DNA of 64,000 bases from the NCBI RefSeq assembly GCF_000972845.2, contig NC_040021.1:12056908-12120907 (forward strand). Reading direction: 5' to 3'. The position numbers were made by a program, and so were the translations under genes. Below, one piece after another: positions 1-11,506 of this stretch. The stretch is from Larimichthys crocea. Its lineage: Eukaryota > Chordata > Actinopteri > Sciaenidae. Positions within the stretch are counted from its first letter, which is position 1, and each line of letters begins with the position of its first letter. The notes below the pieces were generated by a model. It was not told where the DNA came from, did not search any database, and was given only the letters and a program-made list of their open reading frames with translations.

Positions 1-297
1 CTCCCTCACCCTGATGTCTCATGGCCCTTTTGTAGGCCCTCTACATTTTTGGGGGTAATGTGATCCCCCCATTTCTCCCCAGGGTGGTCCGCTCTTCTCA
101 TTCAAACAACAAGCTCGGGCTGAATGGAGCTGGCGATGAGAGGGGAGATGGAAAGAGAACAAGGCCGAAGAAGAGGATGGAGAGAAAGTAAGATAATGGG
201 TATGTAAAACAGCCATTAAATCTCATCCTTGTTCATTCATATCTTACACCAACAGGCGGGGTGTGCATACCTAATGTGTCACATCAGGTGAGTGGAT

Positions 298-300
<3 letters not shown>

Positions 301-369
<69 letters not shown>
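301..369. repeat. (GT)n microsatellite
   Basis: An almost pure run of about 34 GT units. It generates spurious Cys-Val reading frames. Confidence 0.98.
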
Positions 370-377
<8 letters not shown>

Positions 378-1448
378 ATTGTACCTGTGCCATCTGTTTG
401 GTCACATCCAGCAGCTGCTACTGTGTTCTTTCAACAGTATAAAGGCTAACTCAGTATTACCTCAAAACAGCATTTCCACTAAAACTTTTATTCCAAAACA
501 TGTTATCCAAAAATGGATTCATTGTCTTGACCACCTGGCAAATTTAAGTCCAATATTTACCCTTACTTTTAGCTCCTTATTTGGCCTCAACCAACTCCTG
601 ATGAGAAGAAAATGCCTTTTTAGCTGCTAAATGCATCAATATGTTCACCATTTAGTCGCTGACTGTGCTGAACAAGCAAGTTTATCACTGAAAGAGTCTG
701 CCTGGGGCAAGCATTAAGGTTGAAGGGTGTAAAACCAAAACAACCAGCTGAAAGGTGCTAAAATGTCATTAAACCCTTTATAATAATAAAAGAAATATAT
801 CGATGGACTGAATATTGATGTTGACTGACTGGTTTAAAATGATTTTCAAAATACATTTTTACAGGCACTTTTCTCACGTGCCTTTAATGACACATTTAAG
901 TTTCAGTGATTACTGAAACAATTATTCAGATATGTTTTCGAAGAAATCACTGAATTTTACAATTGGTCACCTGCACATTTAAACGTGTTTTAGGCTCATT
1001 AGCAGTTACAGAAACTTTATCACATCAACTTTATGAATAGTTTTAGTTGCCCCCTTTTCAAAAAGATATTCTGAAGCGTTTTAGAGGAGGTGGAGGATGC
1101 TGACCAAATTAATGCAACACTCTTCTGCAAAAAAAACAAAACTGCACTTTGTCTCCTGAGAAATATGGAGTTTTAAATTATTTTTCCAAAAGTGATCTAA
1201 CTTTGATATCCCATTATGATTTGATGTATTTTATTTTGATTATTGTTATTTTATTTCCGAATCTGTTCCTGTTTTATAGTTGACACATCATGTTTCTCTT
1301 CTTTCTCTCTACCCTTTCCTCCATCACTCTTTCAGCCCCCCAATTTCATTTCACCTTTTTTTCTGCCTCAGGTTATCATCCTCCTTTCCTGTCATCCCTG
1401 AACCATCATGTTTCCTTGCCAGGGGACGTATACACACACCCCCACACC

Positions 1449-1455
<7 letters not shown>

Positions 1456-1485
<30 letters not shown>
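1456..1485. repeat. (CA)n microsatellite
   Basis: A CA run preceded by CCCACACCCACCCAC variants. A second AC run lies about 120 bp downstream. Confidence 0.95.
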
Positions 1486-1489
<4 letters not shown>

Positions 1490-1603
1490 CTATACATACC
1501 ACTGTGGTGCCCCAGACAGCCCTCCACAATGTGGATGCCCCAAGGGAGCTTGGGTAACTTAGTCCCCTCTATCTGCCAACTGCTGTGTCACAAAGAGGCT
1601 CGC

Positions 1604-1606
<3 letters not shown>

Positions 1607-1638
<32 letters not shown>
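1607..1638. repeat. (AC)n microsatellite
   Basis: About 16 AC units. Scattered short CA-rich tracts continue to about 1,990. Confidence 0.95.
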
Positions 1639-1641
<3 letters not shown>

Positions 1642-2689
1642 CACGGACACACAGACGCACATACTCGTTCACATAATTAAACACACAGGCTCTTTCAGAT
1701 GCACATACTCAATATTTAGGCATGCAAATACAGTTGACCATAGGATACACACATGTATGTACACGTACACACACACACACACTTACAGCAGATATCAGGC
1801 CAGATCTCAGGTCTCTTTCATTGCCGACTCCAAATGGGAGCTTATAACGAGGGAGAGAGAGGATTAAGAGAAGGGGAAAAAAGTGAAACTGAGCTAATGT
1901 CCTTAAATACTGACAGGAAAGCTTTAGGGCCTCACACACATTCATTGCTACACACTCACTGACACAAAACACACACGTTTGCGTTCCAACAATGCACACT
2001 CACAAAGTTATTCCAAGGACACAGTAAGTTTGTCGCCTTGGATTAAATGACTTTTTCATCAAACATTAACCCATTAAAAAAAACTAAAATGTGTTCAAAT
2101 GAAAATCATTTCATACTCACTTGTCACCTCTCAGAGTGCAAATGTGTTTAACCAAGTCTGTGTTTGTGTGTATGTGTGTGTGTGTGTGTGTGCTTGAGTT
2201 AGAAGTTGTTGTTATTGGCTGCAGGAGTGACGTTCAGCTCCAGTTTGGCCACGAGCTGCAAACCTCAGACCAACACACACACACACACAGCGGTTTGTTA
2301 AAGTGTATGGAGGGAATGCTGTGGTCACACCTGGGAATGCTCTTTCAGCTAACCTGCCTAACATTTTCTTTCTCTTCATCATTTCCTCTCTCTGGAGGTG
2401 GAAAGTAACAAATTACATTTACTTAACTTATATTTACTTCTCTTTTTAGGCAGGCTTGGGTTATAGGAATAAGCATACAGAGTCATCTTTTTGGATAGGA
2501 TTAAAAATAGTGGATTACTAAACACTGGCCATACAACCAATCAAAGTCTTCATAAAAGCTGTGTTGGACTGCAGAATACATACAGGATGAATATTTTTTA
2601 CACAAAAATGTGACAGCGTCTTGTAAACTTTCACTTGTCTCACAGCAAACAGTCAATCTTTTTTAAATCACATCGTGTGGGCCTAATTA

Positions 2690-3063
2690 GGATCTTTTTT
2701 TTGGCAAACACACCTATTTGCTTTCTTGCCAAGAGTTAGATAAGAAAATCAATACCACTCCCATGTCTGTACAATAAATATACGGCTAGAGACAGTAGCC
2801 GTTTAGTGCAGATGACCATAAAAACTGTAAACAGGGAAACCTGGATTTATCTAAAGGTAACACAATCTGCCTTGCAAGTGTCTCTAAAGCTCACTAATAA
2901 ACATGTTAAATCTTGTTTTTCAGCATTTTTATAAACATGTTTGTGGAACTCCAGCATCATATTAACAAGAAGAATTCAAATTATAAAAACCACAATCTTC
3001 TAATCTATATCTGAGCAAGAAAGTCCATGAGCATGTTTCCCAACAAGTTGAACTATTCCTTTA
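2690..3063. repeat. Old interspersed repeat, copy 1
   Basis: The block contains the segments 'tttgctttcttgccaagagt', 'ctctaaagctcactaataaa' and a terminal 'gaactattcctttaa'. I recall these as parts of a very common percomorph repeat. A second, more diverged copy is at 7,811-8,112 and shares 'gctttcttg.caagagttag' and the following layout. The class is not certain from sequence alone, and the boundaries are approximate. Confidence 0.55.
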
Positions 3064-3227
3064 ATTTCCTCCTGTGTTGCCTTACATCTGTATGATCTTA
3101 GTCTTAACTTTATTGGTAATACTATCGTTTCTATTAAGAGTACTCAGTAATATCTCTCCTCCCTCAATGAACGGATTACACCATCCAGGGGCAAAGCCAG
3201 TACAGGAGAGATTATAATGTGAAGTTA

Positions 3228-3228
<1 letters not shown>

Positions 3229-3268
<40 letters not shown>
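3229..3268. repeat. (CA)n microsatellite
   Basis: About 20 CA units. Confidence 0.97.
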
Positions 3269-3269
<1 letters not shown>

Positions 3270-5261
3270 TTAGACAGTTTAGCAGACAGCAGGCTGCTGT
3301 CACAATGTGCAGTGTGCACGGTGCCTCACAGTGTTAATATTAATTCTGATTTGATTGGAATTAAAGTGGTTTTAAGCCAGAGTTAATAGGTTTAGACCGG
3401 CTCTAATCCTGGTTTAATGAAGGCCTTGGTGGGCTTCTTGCCTCTTTCATCATCCTGGACTTCTGCCCATAATATTCCAAATTAATCAACCACTTTATAG
3501 TAAGTGATGTGTGTGTCTGTGCTCTGTGTGTGTTTCGAAAGCACAAGAGAAATAAATACAAGGTCTAATAAGATTGCCTATATACATTTTTGGAAAGATT
3601 TGGTCTTCGAGCACTTAGAGAATAGCTGGCTCATTCTTGACTTTCTCTCTTGTCTATTTTGTGTGTGTGTGTGTGTGTGTGCATTCTTCACCGTGCAAAT
3701 TCTGGTGTGTGCACGCTCCCTCACTCCCCATCCCTATGTAACTGGAGCCAGCCCTCCCCTGTCAAAAATAAAAATCATTTGTCCGCTGCACGAGTGTGTC
3801 CATTAAAAATGCATGGTAGAGGGAGCTGGGGGCCGCTGGGGAAGAAAGCTGATACTCGGCTCTCCGGAAGGGCATCAGAGTACCAAGGTGGACAAATGGC
3901 ATCTAGAGAGAAAGAACGGGATGGAGAGGGAGAGAGTGAGGGTGAAGTGAATGGTTGAGTATGTGGGTGTTGTGTTTTTCCCGCAGACAGCACACTCTTA
4001 TGATGCTGATGAAACTTTCAAGTCGCGGGGTCTAGTAAAAGTCTCCCTCGACCCTCACACACACACGTAAATATATTCAAAACCTAAAGATCCATAGATC
4101 GAGTGTGAATTTAAGGCAGGGATACGGGAAAAGGTGCCTCTTTATTTAGAGCTTAATCATATAGACATGAATCCTCAGATATTTTTCTTTATCTGTCTCA
4201 GATTTTCAACCTTTGGCCACACAGAAAGTGACACAGCGAAATTTGTCTACATGTCTTCGTGAAATATGCAGCGTTAAAGGCTACTTGCAGCTCACACCTA
4301 ACATATTGGCAAGCTGGAAACACACTAGTGCTAGTCAGTCAGCTGTCTGAGCTCTCTGCACTGTACCCCAGGCATTTTATTTCCCAGGATTGCATATTCT
4401 GAATATTCTTAAAAACTCACACTACGTCTGATATTAGGTTGTAACCCGCTCTGCACCCACTCCAAGGGAAGTTGGTGGACAGCTATAAATATCAAAATGT
4501 TGCTGACAGGAAATTTTTTAGAGAAGAAATCTACATGAAGGCACAGCAGTGTGTGTTTTTCCTTTTGCTTTAAAAACCTTTTAGTGTTTGACCTTTCAGC
4601 TGAGTTTTATTGAATCTGTTTTAACTTTTGGAACTGCACATGGTTGGGCAACAGAAACAGACTGCGGAGCTGGAAAAGCCAATGAGTTCTGAGTAAGGCA
4701 CAGTAAACCTTGATAATAGCAAGGAAAAACAAGGCCATTCCTGGCGTCATCGTAAGCGCTGTCAGAGTTGATGCCCTCTCGGCACTACTTTTTACTGCCT
4801 TCAACTCTACAGTAACAGAACCAAAGGATCAATAATTCACACGTGTATTAGATCACTTACTTTGCACATGAAATGAGGCAGCATGTGTGAACTTTTGCTG
4901 CACTCTAGATGCAATGTCTGCATTTCTTAGTTAGTATTTTAGACTGGTGTCATTGCTTTATATTTTGTAGTTTTTTTTCCTTTTACCATTAAAAAGTTAG
5001 CTCTTAGCGGGATGACATTTTTCCAGGTATACTTCAGTGTGGTCTGCATTACCTCCTGAAACATAATAAAAACAAAGATGTGAGTGAATTTAATGTCTTT
5101 CCTACTCTCCATATCTGCCAGTCACTCAATTTCCTCCCTTCCCTGTGTGCAGTAGTATTGCACTTTTCCTTTTCACTGTGGCCTCTCAGAGCTGTCAGTG
5201 TTAAGAAAAGTGCTGTTATGAGTTGCGTCACACTACTCACCAGATAAATCTGTCAAAATAC

Positions 5262-5262
<1 letters not shown>

Positions 5263-5304
<42 letters not shown>
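5263..5304. repeat. (GT)n microsatellite
   Basis: About 21 GT units. Confidence 0.97.
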
Positions 5305-5306
<2 letters not shown>

Positions 5307-6815
5307 TCTATGAGTGTATGGAGATTAGTGGTTTTCATGGCGTTAAACTTGTGGGTTCGAATGCTAAACTCGTTAAGAAAGAGGGTGATCAGACTTGAAT
5401 ATACTGTTACTGTCCAATATGCTGTCATTTAATTCTTGTATTTTCACATTTTGATCACTAAAGTTGAACATTTCATGTCTTTTTTTCTTCTTCTCATATT
5501 CACATCACACATAAGTCTATATTTCACTCTGAACTCCTCTCTTCCTCTCTTATGGGACTCACTGTTTTCTTTCCTTAGTTCTGTCCTGTCCATCTGCTTC
5601 CTATAACACTAGGGCAGTCTGATCTGGTTTGCAGAAACCCCCTCTGAAAAGTCAAGACATTTATTCACGTACAACCAAAATAGTTCCTTTTTTTTTTTTT
5701 TTCAACAAAATAACCCCACTAAAAAAACTATCCCGGCCCTGTTTCAGTAGGGTGGTCGAATCTGGACCCAATTAAAACGGGGACCCCCTAAATTTCCTTC
5801 ACACCCAGCTTGAGGAAGACCCCAGATTAGAAGAATATTTTCCTTATTGCCGACTTTACGTTTTGCGGAATTCCATAGGATAATAATTGAGCCCATGTGT
5901 GCTCGGTATTCTGATGTATTCCCGTTTTAGTGCAGTGTGGATAAAAATGGCACGTTGTTACAGAAATCAGGGCGGGCACAGTTTTGACAAATCTGTTTTT
6001 TTTTTCCCCCCCTTCCTCTTCTTCTGGGTTTTCACCACAATCCTTGGAACGTTGTTTGGAATTAATAGAAGAAGGGGATTTTTTATTTTTTTTGGATTTT
6101 TTTTCAAAGTTCTTGGTCAGATTTCCATGTGGGAAGAGGCGGAGGCTTAATTGAGATCAAATAAACAAAGTCACCTGTGAGTGATTTCAGCTTATAATGA
6201 GACACATGTTCGCTGGTTCAGATGTGAACACACAAGGCTGCACACGCTCACGCCTCAATTTGATAAGCACTAAAGCAGGTGTGTGTATCACTGTCTCAGT
6301 GAAATCCTGCACATGTCATATGCCTCCACACAAACACACTGGCACTGGCTTTTTTGTTCGAGCACGCACACACACCAACACACACACACACACACACCAA
6401 GGATTAGCCTCGGCTTTTCATAAACTCCATGACTCAACAGTGAGAGCTTGTGTTCTGCTCCCCTATGCAGTGACCCATCATCATCCTGCTCCCTCTGGCT
6501 TTGTGAGTGCTCTGCTCTAACCGGGAATGAATAGCCACTTGTTAAATAAACCCAGGACGCTCCTGAGGTATCATAGTTGTCTGCGCGCTGCTATTCTAAG
6601 TGGTTATAATAAGAAAAGCATCAGGACACCATCTGACTCCTCAGCTCATGCTTCTCTACCTGCGAGCGGTCTGTGGGAGTGTGACTTTGATTCATGTCTT
6701 CCTAATTGTAATAAATCTGAATCCTCTAAAAATAACGTGGATAATTCTTATGCACACACAGACTCACACACGGGAACACACGCACATACTGAAGCGTGTA
6801 TGCTTGCACCCACAG

Positions 6816-6818
<3 letters not shown>

Positions 6819-6854
<36 letters not shown>
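6819..6854. repeat. (CA)n microsatellite
   Basis: About 18 CA units. A (GT)n run follows about 95 bp later at 6,951-6,976. The two arrays are mutually complementary and could form a long imperfect hairpin. Confidence 0.96.
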
Positions 6855-6857
<3 letters not shown>

Positions 6858-6950
6858 CACACACAGGTAATTGTGCCCACCTGGGAAAACATCATTTAGT
6901 CAGGCGCCCCTTCCTTCTACTAACACTGCTCTTACAGCATGGACACATAT

Positions 6951-6976
6951 GTGTGTGTGTGTGTGTGTGTGTGTGT
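6951..6976. repeat. (GT)n microsatellite
   Basis: About 13 GT units, in inverted relation to the CA array at 6,819-6,854. Confidence 0.95.
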
Positions 6977-7810
6977 TACAGTGACCTCCTTTACCCTTTG
7001 TATGCTCTTTGATCCAAAATTGCATTTGACTATCAACACTCCCTAAGCCCTAAATCATCCAATTACAATACTGTATTTTATAAGCTTAGCAGTTCAAGGC
7101 TCTGAGGAAAATGACTTCTCTATGCCGGCTTAACAACCAATCATATTCAAGCGTCTATCCTCCGTCTTTCACATATCAAATAAATACTTAATTTAGCCTG
7201 AGAAGCACAAATGTGATTTAAATAGCCTTTTATTGTTTCATTTTTTTCCCCCCGTCTGTCTCCTGTGTTGTAAAATGAGTCTCTAGGTGCAGAATAGTCC
7301 GTACATATATGAATGATTTTAATTATTGCAACATAGTCGCGAAAGCATGGCTGACAACCACCATGTTTAGGTCAAATTCCTTCACAGTCTGCTGAATGTG
7401 AAGCACTTTAAGCCACATAAATCTGTGGGCACAAGCAAGTACTTCAAGGCTTTAAGACACAAACACCTCTTTGAGCAGATGTTTGGGTTTCACAGTGAAA
7501 TTTATTGTTTTTCACTTATGTGCTACATAATGGCTCAGGAGGACGAGAATGCTTGAAAGCTCCCGAGCAGGGATGGATATGAATCTGTTCTACTTGTCTA
7601 CCTGTCAGCTATGTGTTTGCGTGAGTGCGTGTGAACAAAGTCGTGTTTTCCGAGCTTTGATCTGACTGTGACGAATGACAGTCAATCTGCAGCTTCACTT
7701 TGAGTTATGTTCAAAAACGTAACAAACAAAAAAAAAAACAAGCTTTTATATGAATTTATGCAAAACATGCTAAATAAAATATAAATCTGTTTGTTGTAGT
7801 AGTTTGACCT

Positions 7811-8112
7811 TTGGGGAAATCTATGTATTTGCTTTCTTGTCAAGAGTTAGAACAAAAGATTGATACTGCTATCATTTTTGTCCTTCCAAAATAAGCATGA
7901 AGACTAAAAAACAGAAAAGGGGGAATGCAAAATTCACCTCCCAGCACGTTGTATCTTGTTTTTTATATCCATACAAAAACTGAAAAAAAGATTGTGTTAC
8001 GTGAGTTATGTGACTATGTGACTATTTCTTGGCTGGATGCAGTGACTTCCTTGATACTTGTTGTCACAGTGAGGTTGCCAAACAACCAGCCAAGACTTTC
8101 GGACGTCACTTT
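7811..8112. repeat. Old interspersed repeat, copy 2
   Basis: This is a diverged relative of the block at 2,690-3,063. It starts with the same 'tatttgctttcttg.caagag' phrase. It continues with 'gtgactatttcttggctgga', 'gcagtgacttcct' and 'aggttgccaaacaacc', which I recall from the inner part of the same teleost repeat family. Boundaries are approximate. Confidence 0.5.
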
Positions 8113-8753
8113 TTATTTCCCTAACTTTCAAAATATTCCTCTAACCACCCACGGGTGACATTTTTGTGCCTCTTCCATCCTAAGATGCCTTTATTATTTT
8201 TCAACAAATTCATTTGTGCCTCTGTCTATAAATACTGTGTAGGCCATAAACTGGCAAAGGGTCAGTAATATCAAACATAAACAAAGAAAACACACCTTCT
8301 ACATATTAAGTCAGTTACATTTTAGTCTACTCTTACATCATATTTCACACCTAATCTTGTGGGTGGGAGTGTCAGGAGGTCAACAAGGTTAAAATGGATG
8401 TTCCTACATGTGCAGCTATTTTCATGGGGAATATTTTCCCAGTAGAGAGTAGTTCTGGTAAGGTTTGTGGATTTTCCTGTTTAACTGCTTAACTACTGAA
8501 ATGTAATTTTTCAATCTTTTAAACCGCACATACACAAGTACATTGGAGTGAGGTCAACAATCTCAAACAAATACAACAAAAATCATTTGCGGAAATGGCT
8601 TCTTTTTTTTTTTCTTCTTAAAACAAGAAGAACATGGGAGATAAAGACAGATCATTTACTGCATAGATGGCTCCAGCAATGACGTTAAAGCCAGGAGTCT
8701 CATGGCAGACACCTGCTGTGCTCCTTTTAATAATCACAAACCAGTGCCAGCAA

Positions 8754-8754
8754 T

Positions 8755-8783
<29 letters not shown>
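8754..8783. repeat. (CA)n microsatellite
   Basis: About 14-15 CA units. Confidence 0.95.
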
Positions 8784-8785
<2 letters not shown>

Positions 8786-10244
8786 GTGTAAGCATGCCAA
8801 TAAACATGGGTAGGTGATCTGGGCAGGCCTTAGCTATCTTTGGCATCTCCTCTGCTCTGGTGGCTGCTGTGCCAGGCTACCATGCCATCTGATACAAACT
8901 GACACCACCACCAGCTGTTCCCTAACCTCAGTCATGTTAGTATATCTGGCAATTTTTTAAATGCACGACAAGGGTGACACACTGATGTCCAGCACTCACT
9001 ATATCTAATGTTCCAAAGAGGGAAAGCAGTCAGCACTCTTTTACTAAAACATTTAAATAAATTTAAATGTTGCACATGACTCCTACCTCAGCTCAAGTTT
9101 GTCCACTTGCTCAATTTAATAGCTGCACCCTGTCATCATCTTACATTGTCCATAAATCATAGATCCATGCCATGTGTCTTTTTTTCTTACTTCTCCCTCC
9201 CCTCCATTTCTTTTTCTATCTGTATAACTTTTCATTATAGGGGGTCCTCTTCTGCCATCTACAGGTTTTAAATAGGCACTGTTACACTTTTTCTCCTTTT
9301 GGAACATTAGTAAAATGCAAGTGATGGACATGTGTGCCATCTTAAATTATGCAAGGCTACATATTCAGTGTGGGAAATGAAAAATAACAACTGGTAATAA
9401 TTTCAATTTGTGTCAAATGTCACCCATTCATCCATCTCATTTCATCCCTCCAACCACAGCCCAACTCTTAATAATGATGTGTCACCAGTATTGTAAGACT
9501 GCCATCTTCTGGTCAACTTTCCCATGTCAACTCATCATTTATAATACATAATATTTCAAGTCACTTTAATAAGTGATGAAATGATAATGACATTCTTCTC
9601 AACATATAAGTGGAGACATGTAGGCCTTGCCTTCTTTCTACTACAGAAAGTGTTAAGCTGACCTTTGTCATGAGAGAAGCAGCATGTGTTTTTGATTAAT
9701 TTGGCAGGGAGATACGGAACAAGAGATAATCATTTATTTTTTTTAAAAGGCCATGGGTAAGATCCCAAATTTTGTGGTAGGATTTAGAGTTTTCAGATAC
9801 GAAATATGCGAATTAAAGTAATATGAATCTAAATAAAGGTAAAGACATTTCAAATTTTATATTTTTCATAAAGTACATAAACACTATGTTTATAAAATGT
9901 CAGCAGAACCCCAAATGATGCTGTTAGTACTTTGCTTTACAATAAAATAATATATTCAATTCACAACTTAAAGACTTAACAAACATTTTTAAAAATGTAG
10001 TATTTGTTAAATATGCTCTAAATCTTCACATATAGCAAAAACATGTGAATGATAACCAGACAGTACAAGGACAGAGATACACTGAACCCAAATAACCCCA
10101 CCGAAACACCCACCCTCCTCAGCAAAGCACCATCTGGGATTTCTCACATGACCTTGTATACCCGCCTGCTTTTACTTGCACGCATCTCGATTAATCTGGT
10201 TCAATCCTGTAAAACTGTTTGTCAAAAACACGGCAGCTACGTAC

Positions 10245-10252
10245 TATAAAAA
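10245..10252 (+). promoter_or_regulatory. TATA box of the C1q-domain gene
   Basis: The motif TATAAAAA lies 66-73 bases before the start codon, at a distance that would put transcription start near 10,275-10,285 and give a leader of about 40 bases. The same motif and spacing are kept in the second copy (near 14,019). Donor-like (AAG/GTAAGC, about 10,256) and acceptor-like (TTTCCAG, ending about 10,294) sequences also flank this stretch, but an intron under 45 bases would be unusually short. Confidence 0.55.
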
Positions 10253-10317
10253 GAAGGTAAGCTCAATACATCTCCCTCCCTCTCTTATTTCCAGACGAGG
10301 CATCAATAGACAACATA

Positions 10318-11271
10318 ATGCGAGCAGGTTTATCTTTACTGTTTTTGCTGCTCTGTCTGTTTGTGTCATGGGCTCTGGGGGTGCAGGACACCCATGATTT
10401 CCAGCCTCTGGACCCTGATACCACAGCTGACCGTGAAATCTGGGAAGAGTTGAGGATGCTGAGGGACATGGTGGTGCAGCAGACGGTGGAGCTGAAGAAC
10501 ATGAAAGGCCGGCTGGCAGAGACAGAGACGCAGGCAGTTGAGCAAAAATTGGATCTCCTCCTCACTAAAACCAGCCTGGATGAGCTGAAGAGAGATCACA
10601 CTGCCTTGGAAGAGAGACTGAGGACCAGTGAGAAACAAGTGGAAGAGCTGAAGAAACTAAACATGGAGCTGAGGGTTGATCTTGAAAACCAGGCAACTGA
10701 ACTTTTGTCTGTAGAAGGCAGAGTGGCAGTCAGTGAAAGTGAGCTGCAGCTCCTAACAGGCATGATGGCTGACCTACAGGCCCAGAACACAGCTCAACAA
10801 GTTGATATTACATCTTTAATGGACCGGATGACCACTACTGACAGCAGAGTGGACGGTTTAATCAAAGAGAATGCAAAGGTGGCATTTTATGCTGCTTTTA
10901 AAAACATTGCAGGACCTTACAATACTCCAACTGTCCTAAAGTTCAACCAGGTCTTCACCAATGTCGGTAACACCTACAGTCCAACCACCGGTTACTTCAC
11001 TGCACCTATGAAAGGAATGTACTATTTCAGATTTACAGTATGTGGTCATACCAACAAAACCATGGGAGTGCAACTATTTCATAATGGGAAATCCATAATG
11101 TATAATTTGCAAACCATGCGTGAGAGCCATTTTGAGTACCTATCAAACGCTGTTATTCTGGATCTGAATGTCGGTGACGAGATACATTTGGTCCTCCCAA
11201 AAAGTTATACAATTTATAATAATGAAAACAATCACAGCACATTCAGTGGCTTCTTGCTTTTCACTATGTGA
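10318..11271 (+). CDS. Secreted C1q-domain protein (C1q-like/cerebellin-like)
   Basis: The single open frame encodes 317 residues. Residues 1-22 form a signal peptide (MRAG followed by a Leu-rich core). Residues about 38-185 are charged and heptad-like (for example EELRMLRDMV, VEELKKLNMELRVDLENQ), which predicts a coiled coil for oligomerisation. Residues about 188-317 form a globular C1q domain, recognised by VAFYAAF, TGYFTAPMKGMYYFRF, GDEIHLVLP and the closing TFSGFLLF. There is no collagen Gly-X-Y region, so it belongs with the sgC1q/C1q-like group rather than C1qA-C. NKT (246) and NHS (305) are possible N-glycosylation sites. The start is chosen because it opens the signal peptide and follows a TATA box. 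Such proteins are expanded in fish and linked to innate immunity or synapse organisation; which applies here is not visible. A frameshifted copy lies 3.8 kb downstream. Confidence 0.9.
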   Translation: MRAGLSLLFLLLCLFVSWALGVQDTHDFQPLDPDTTADREIWEELRMLRDMVVQQTVELKNMKGRLAETETQAVEQKLDLLLTKTSLDELKRDHTALEERLRTSEKQVEELKKLNMELRVDLENQATELLSVEGRVAVSESELQLLTGMMADLQAQNTAQQVDITSLMDRMTTTDSRVDGLIKENAKVAFYAAFKNIAGPYNTPTVLKFNQVFTNVGNTYSPTTGYFTAPMKGMYYFRFTVCGHTNKTMGVQLFHNGKSIMYNLQTMRESHFEYLSNAVILDLNVGDEIHLVLPKSYTIYNNENNHSTFSGFLLFTM

Positions 11272-11500
11272 TGTCATATAAGTACCTACTGTATGCTGTG
11301 TTTTGTGAAGCCTACCCGTACTTACTGTACGTGCTGCAGTTGTCTGCATGAATTTATAATCACCCAAATAGAAATCATTCTTTGTCTCATTAGTATTTCT
11401 TTATTTCATCATTCAATTGTCTATTTTTTAGCTCCATGTGTCCAAATCAGTATTATATGTAAAGTTTCATGGTATGAAATCACACGTCAATAACACTCCC

Positions 11501-11506
11501 ATTAAA
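11501..11506 (+). terminator. Candidate polyadenylation signal of the C1q-domain gene
   Basis: ATTAAA lies 230 bases after the stop codon and is the most common AATAAA variant. No canonical AATAAA was seen between the stop codon and this point. It is an inference from position only. Confidence 0.35.

Larger units (their letters stand above)
1..9582. other. Gene-poor left flank
   Basis: I see no exon of a recognisable protein here. The open frames present are short, and many are translations of CA/GT repeats or their flanks. The stretch is AT-rich unique sequence with many dinucleotide microsatellites, two copies of an old interspersed repeat (about 2,690-3,063 and 7,811-8,112) and a homopolymer-rich patch near 5,680-6,110. 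Distal regulatory elements cannot be excluded from one sequence alone. Confidence 0.6.

Noticed and set aside
261..630. Open frames rich in Cys-Val across the GT array
   Set aside because: They are translations of the microsatellite. No family resemblance outside the repeat.
6527..7012. 161-codon open frame
   Set aside because: Over half is His-Thr or Val-Cys from CA/GT arrays, and the rest resembles no protein I know.
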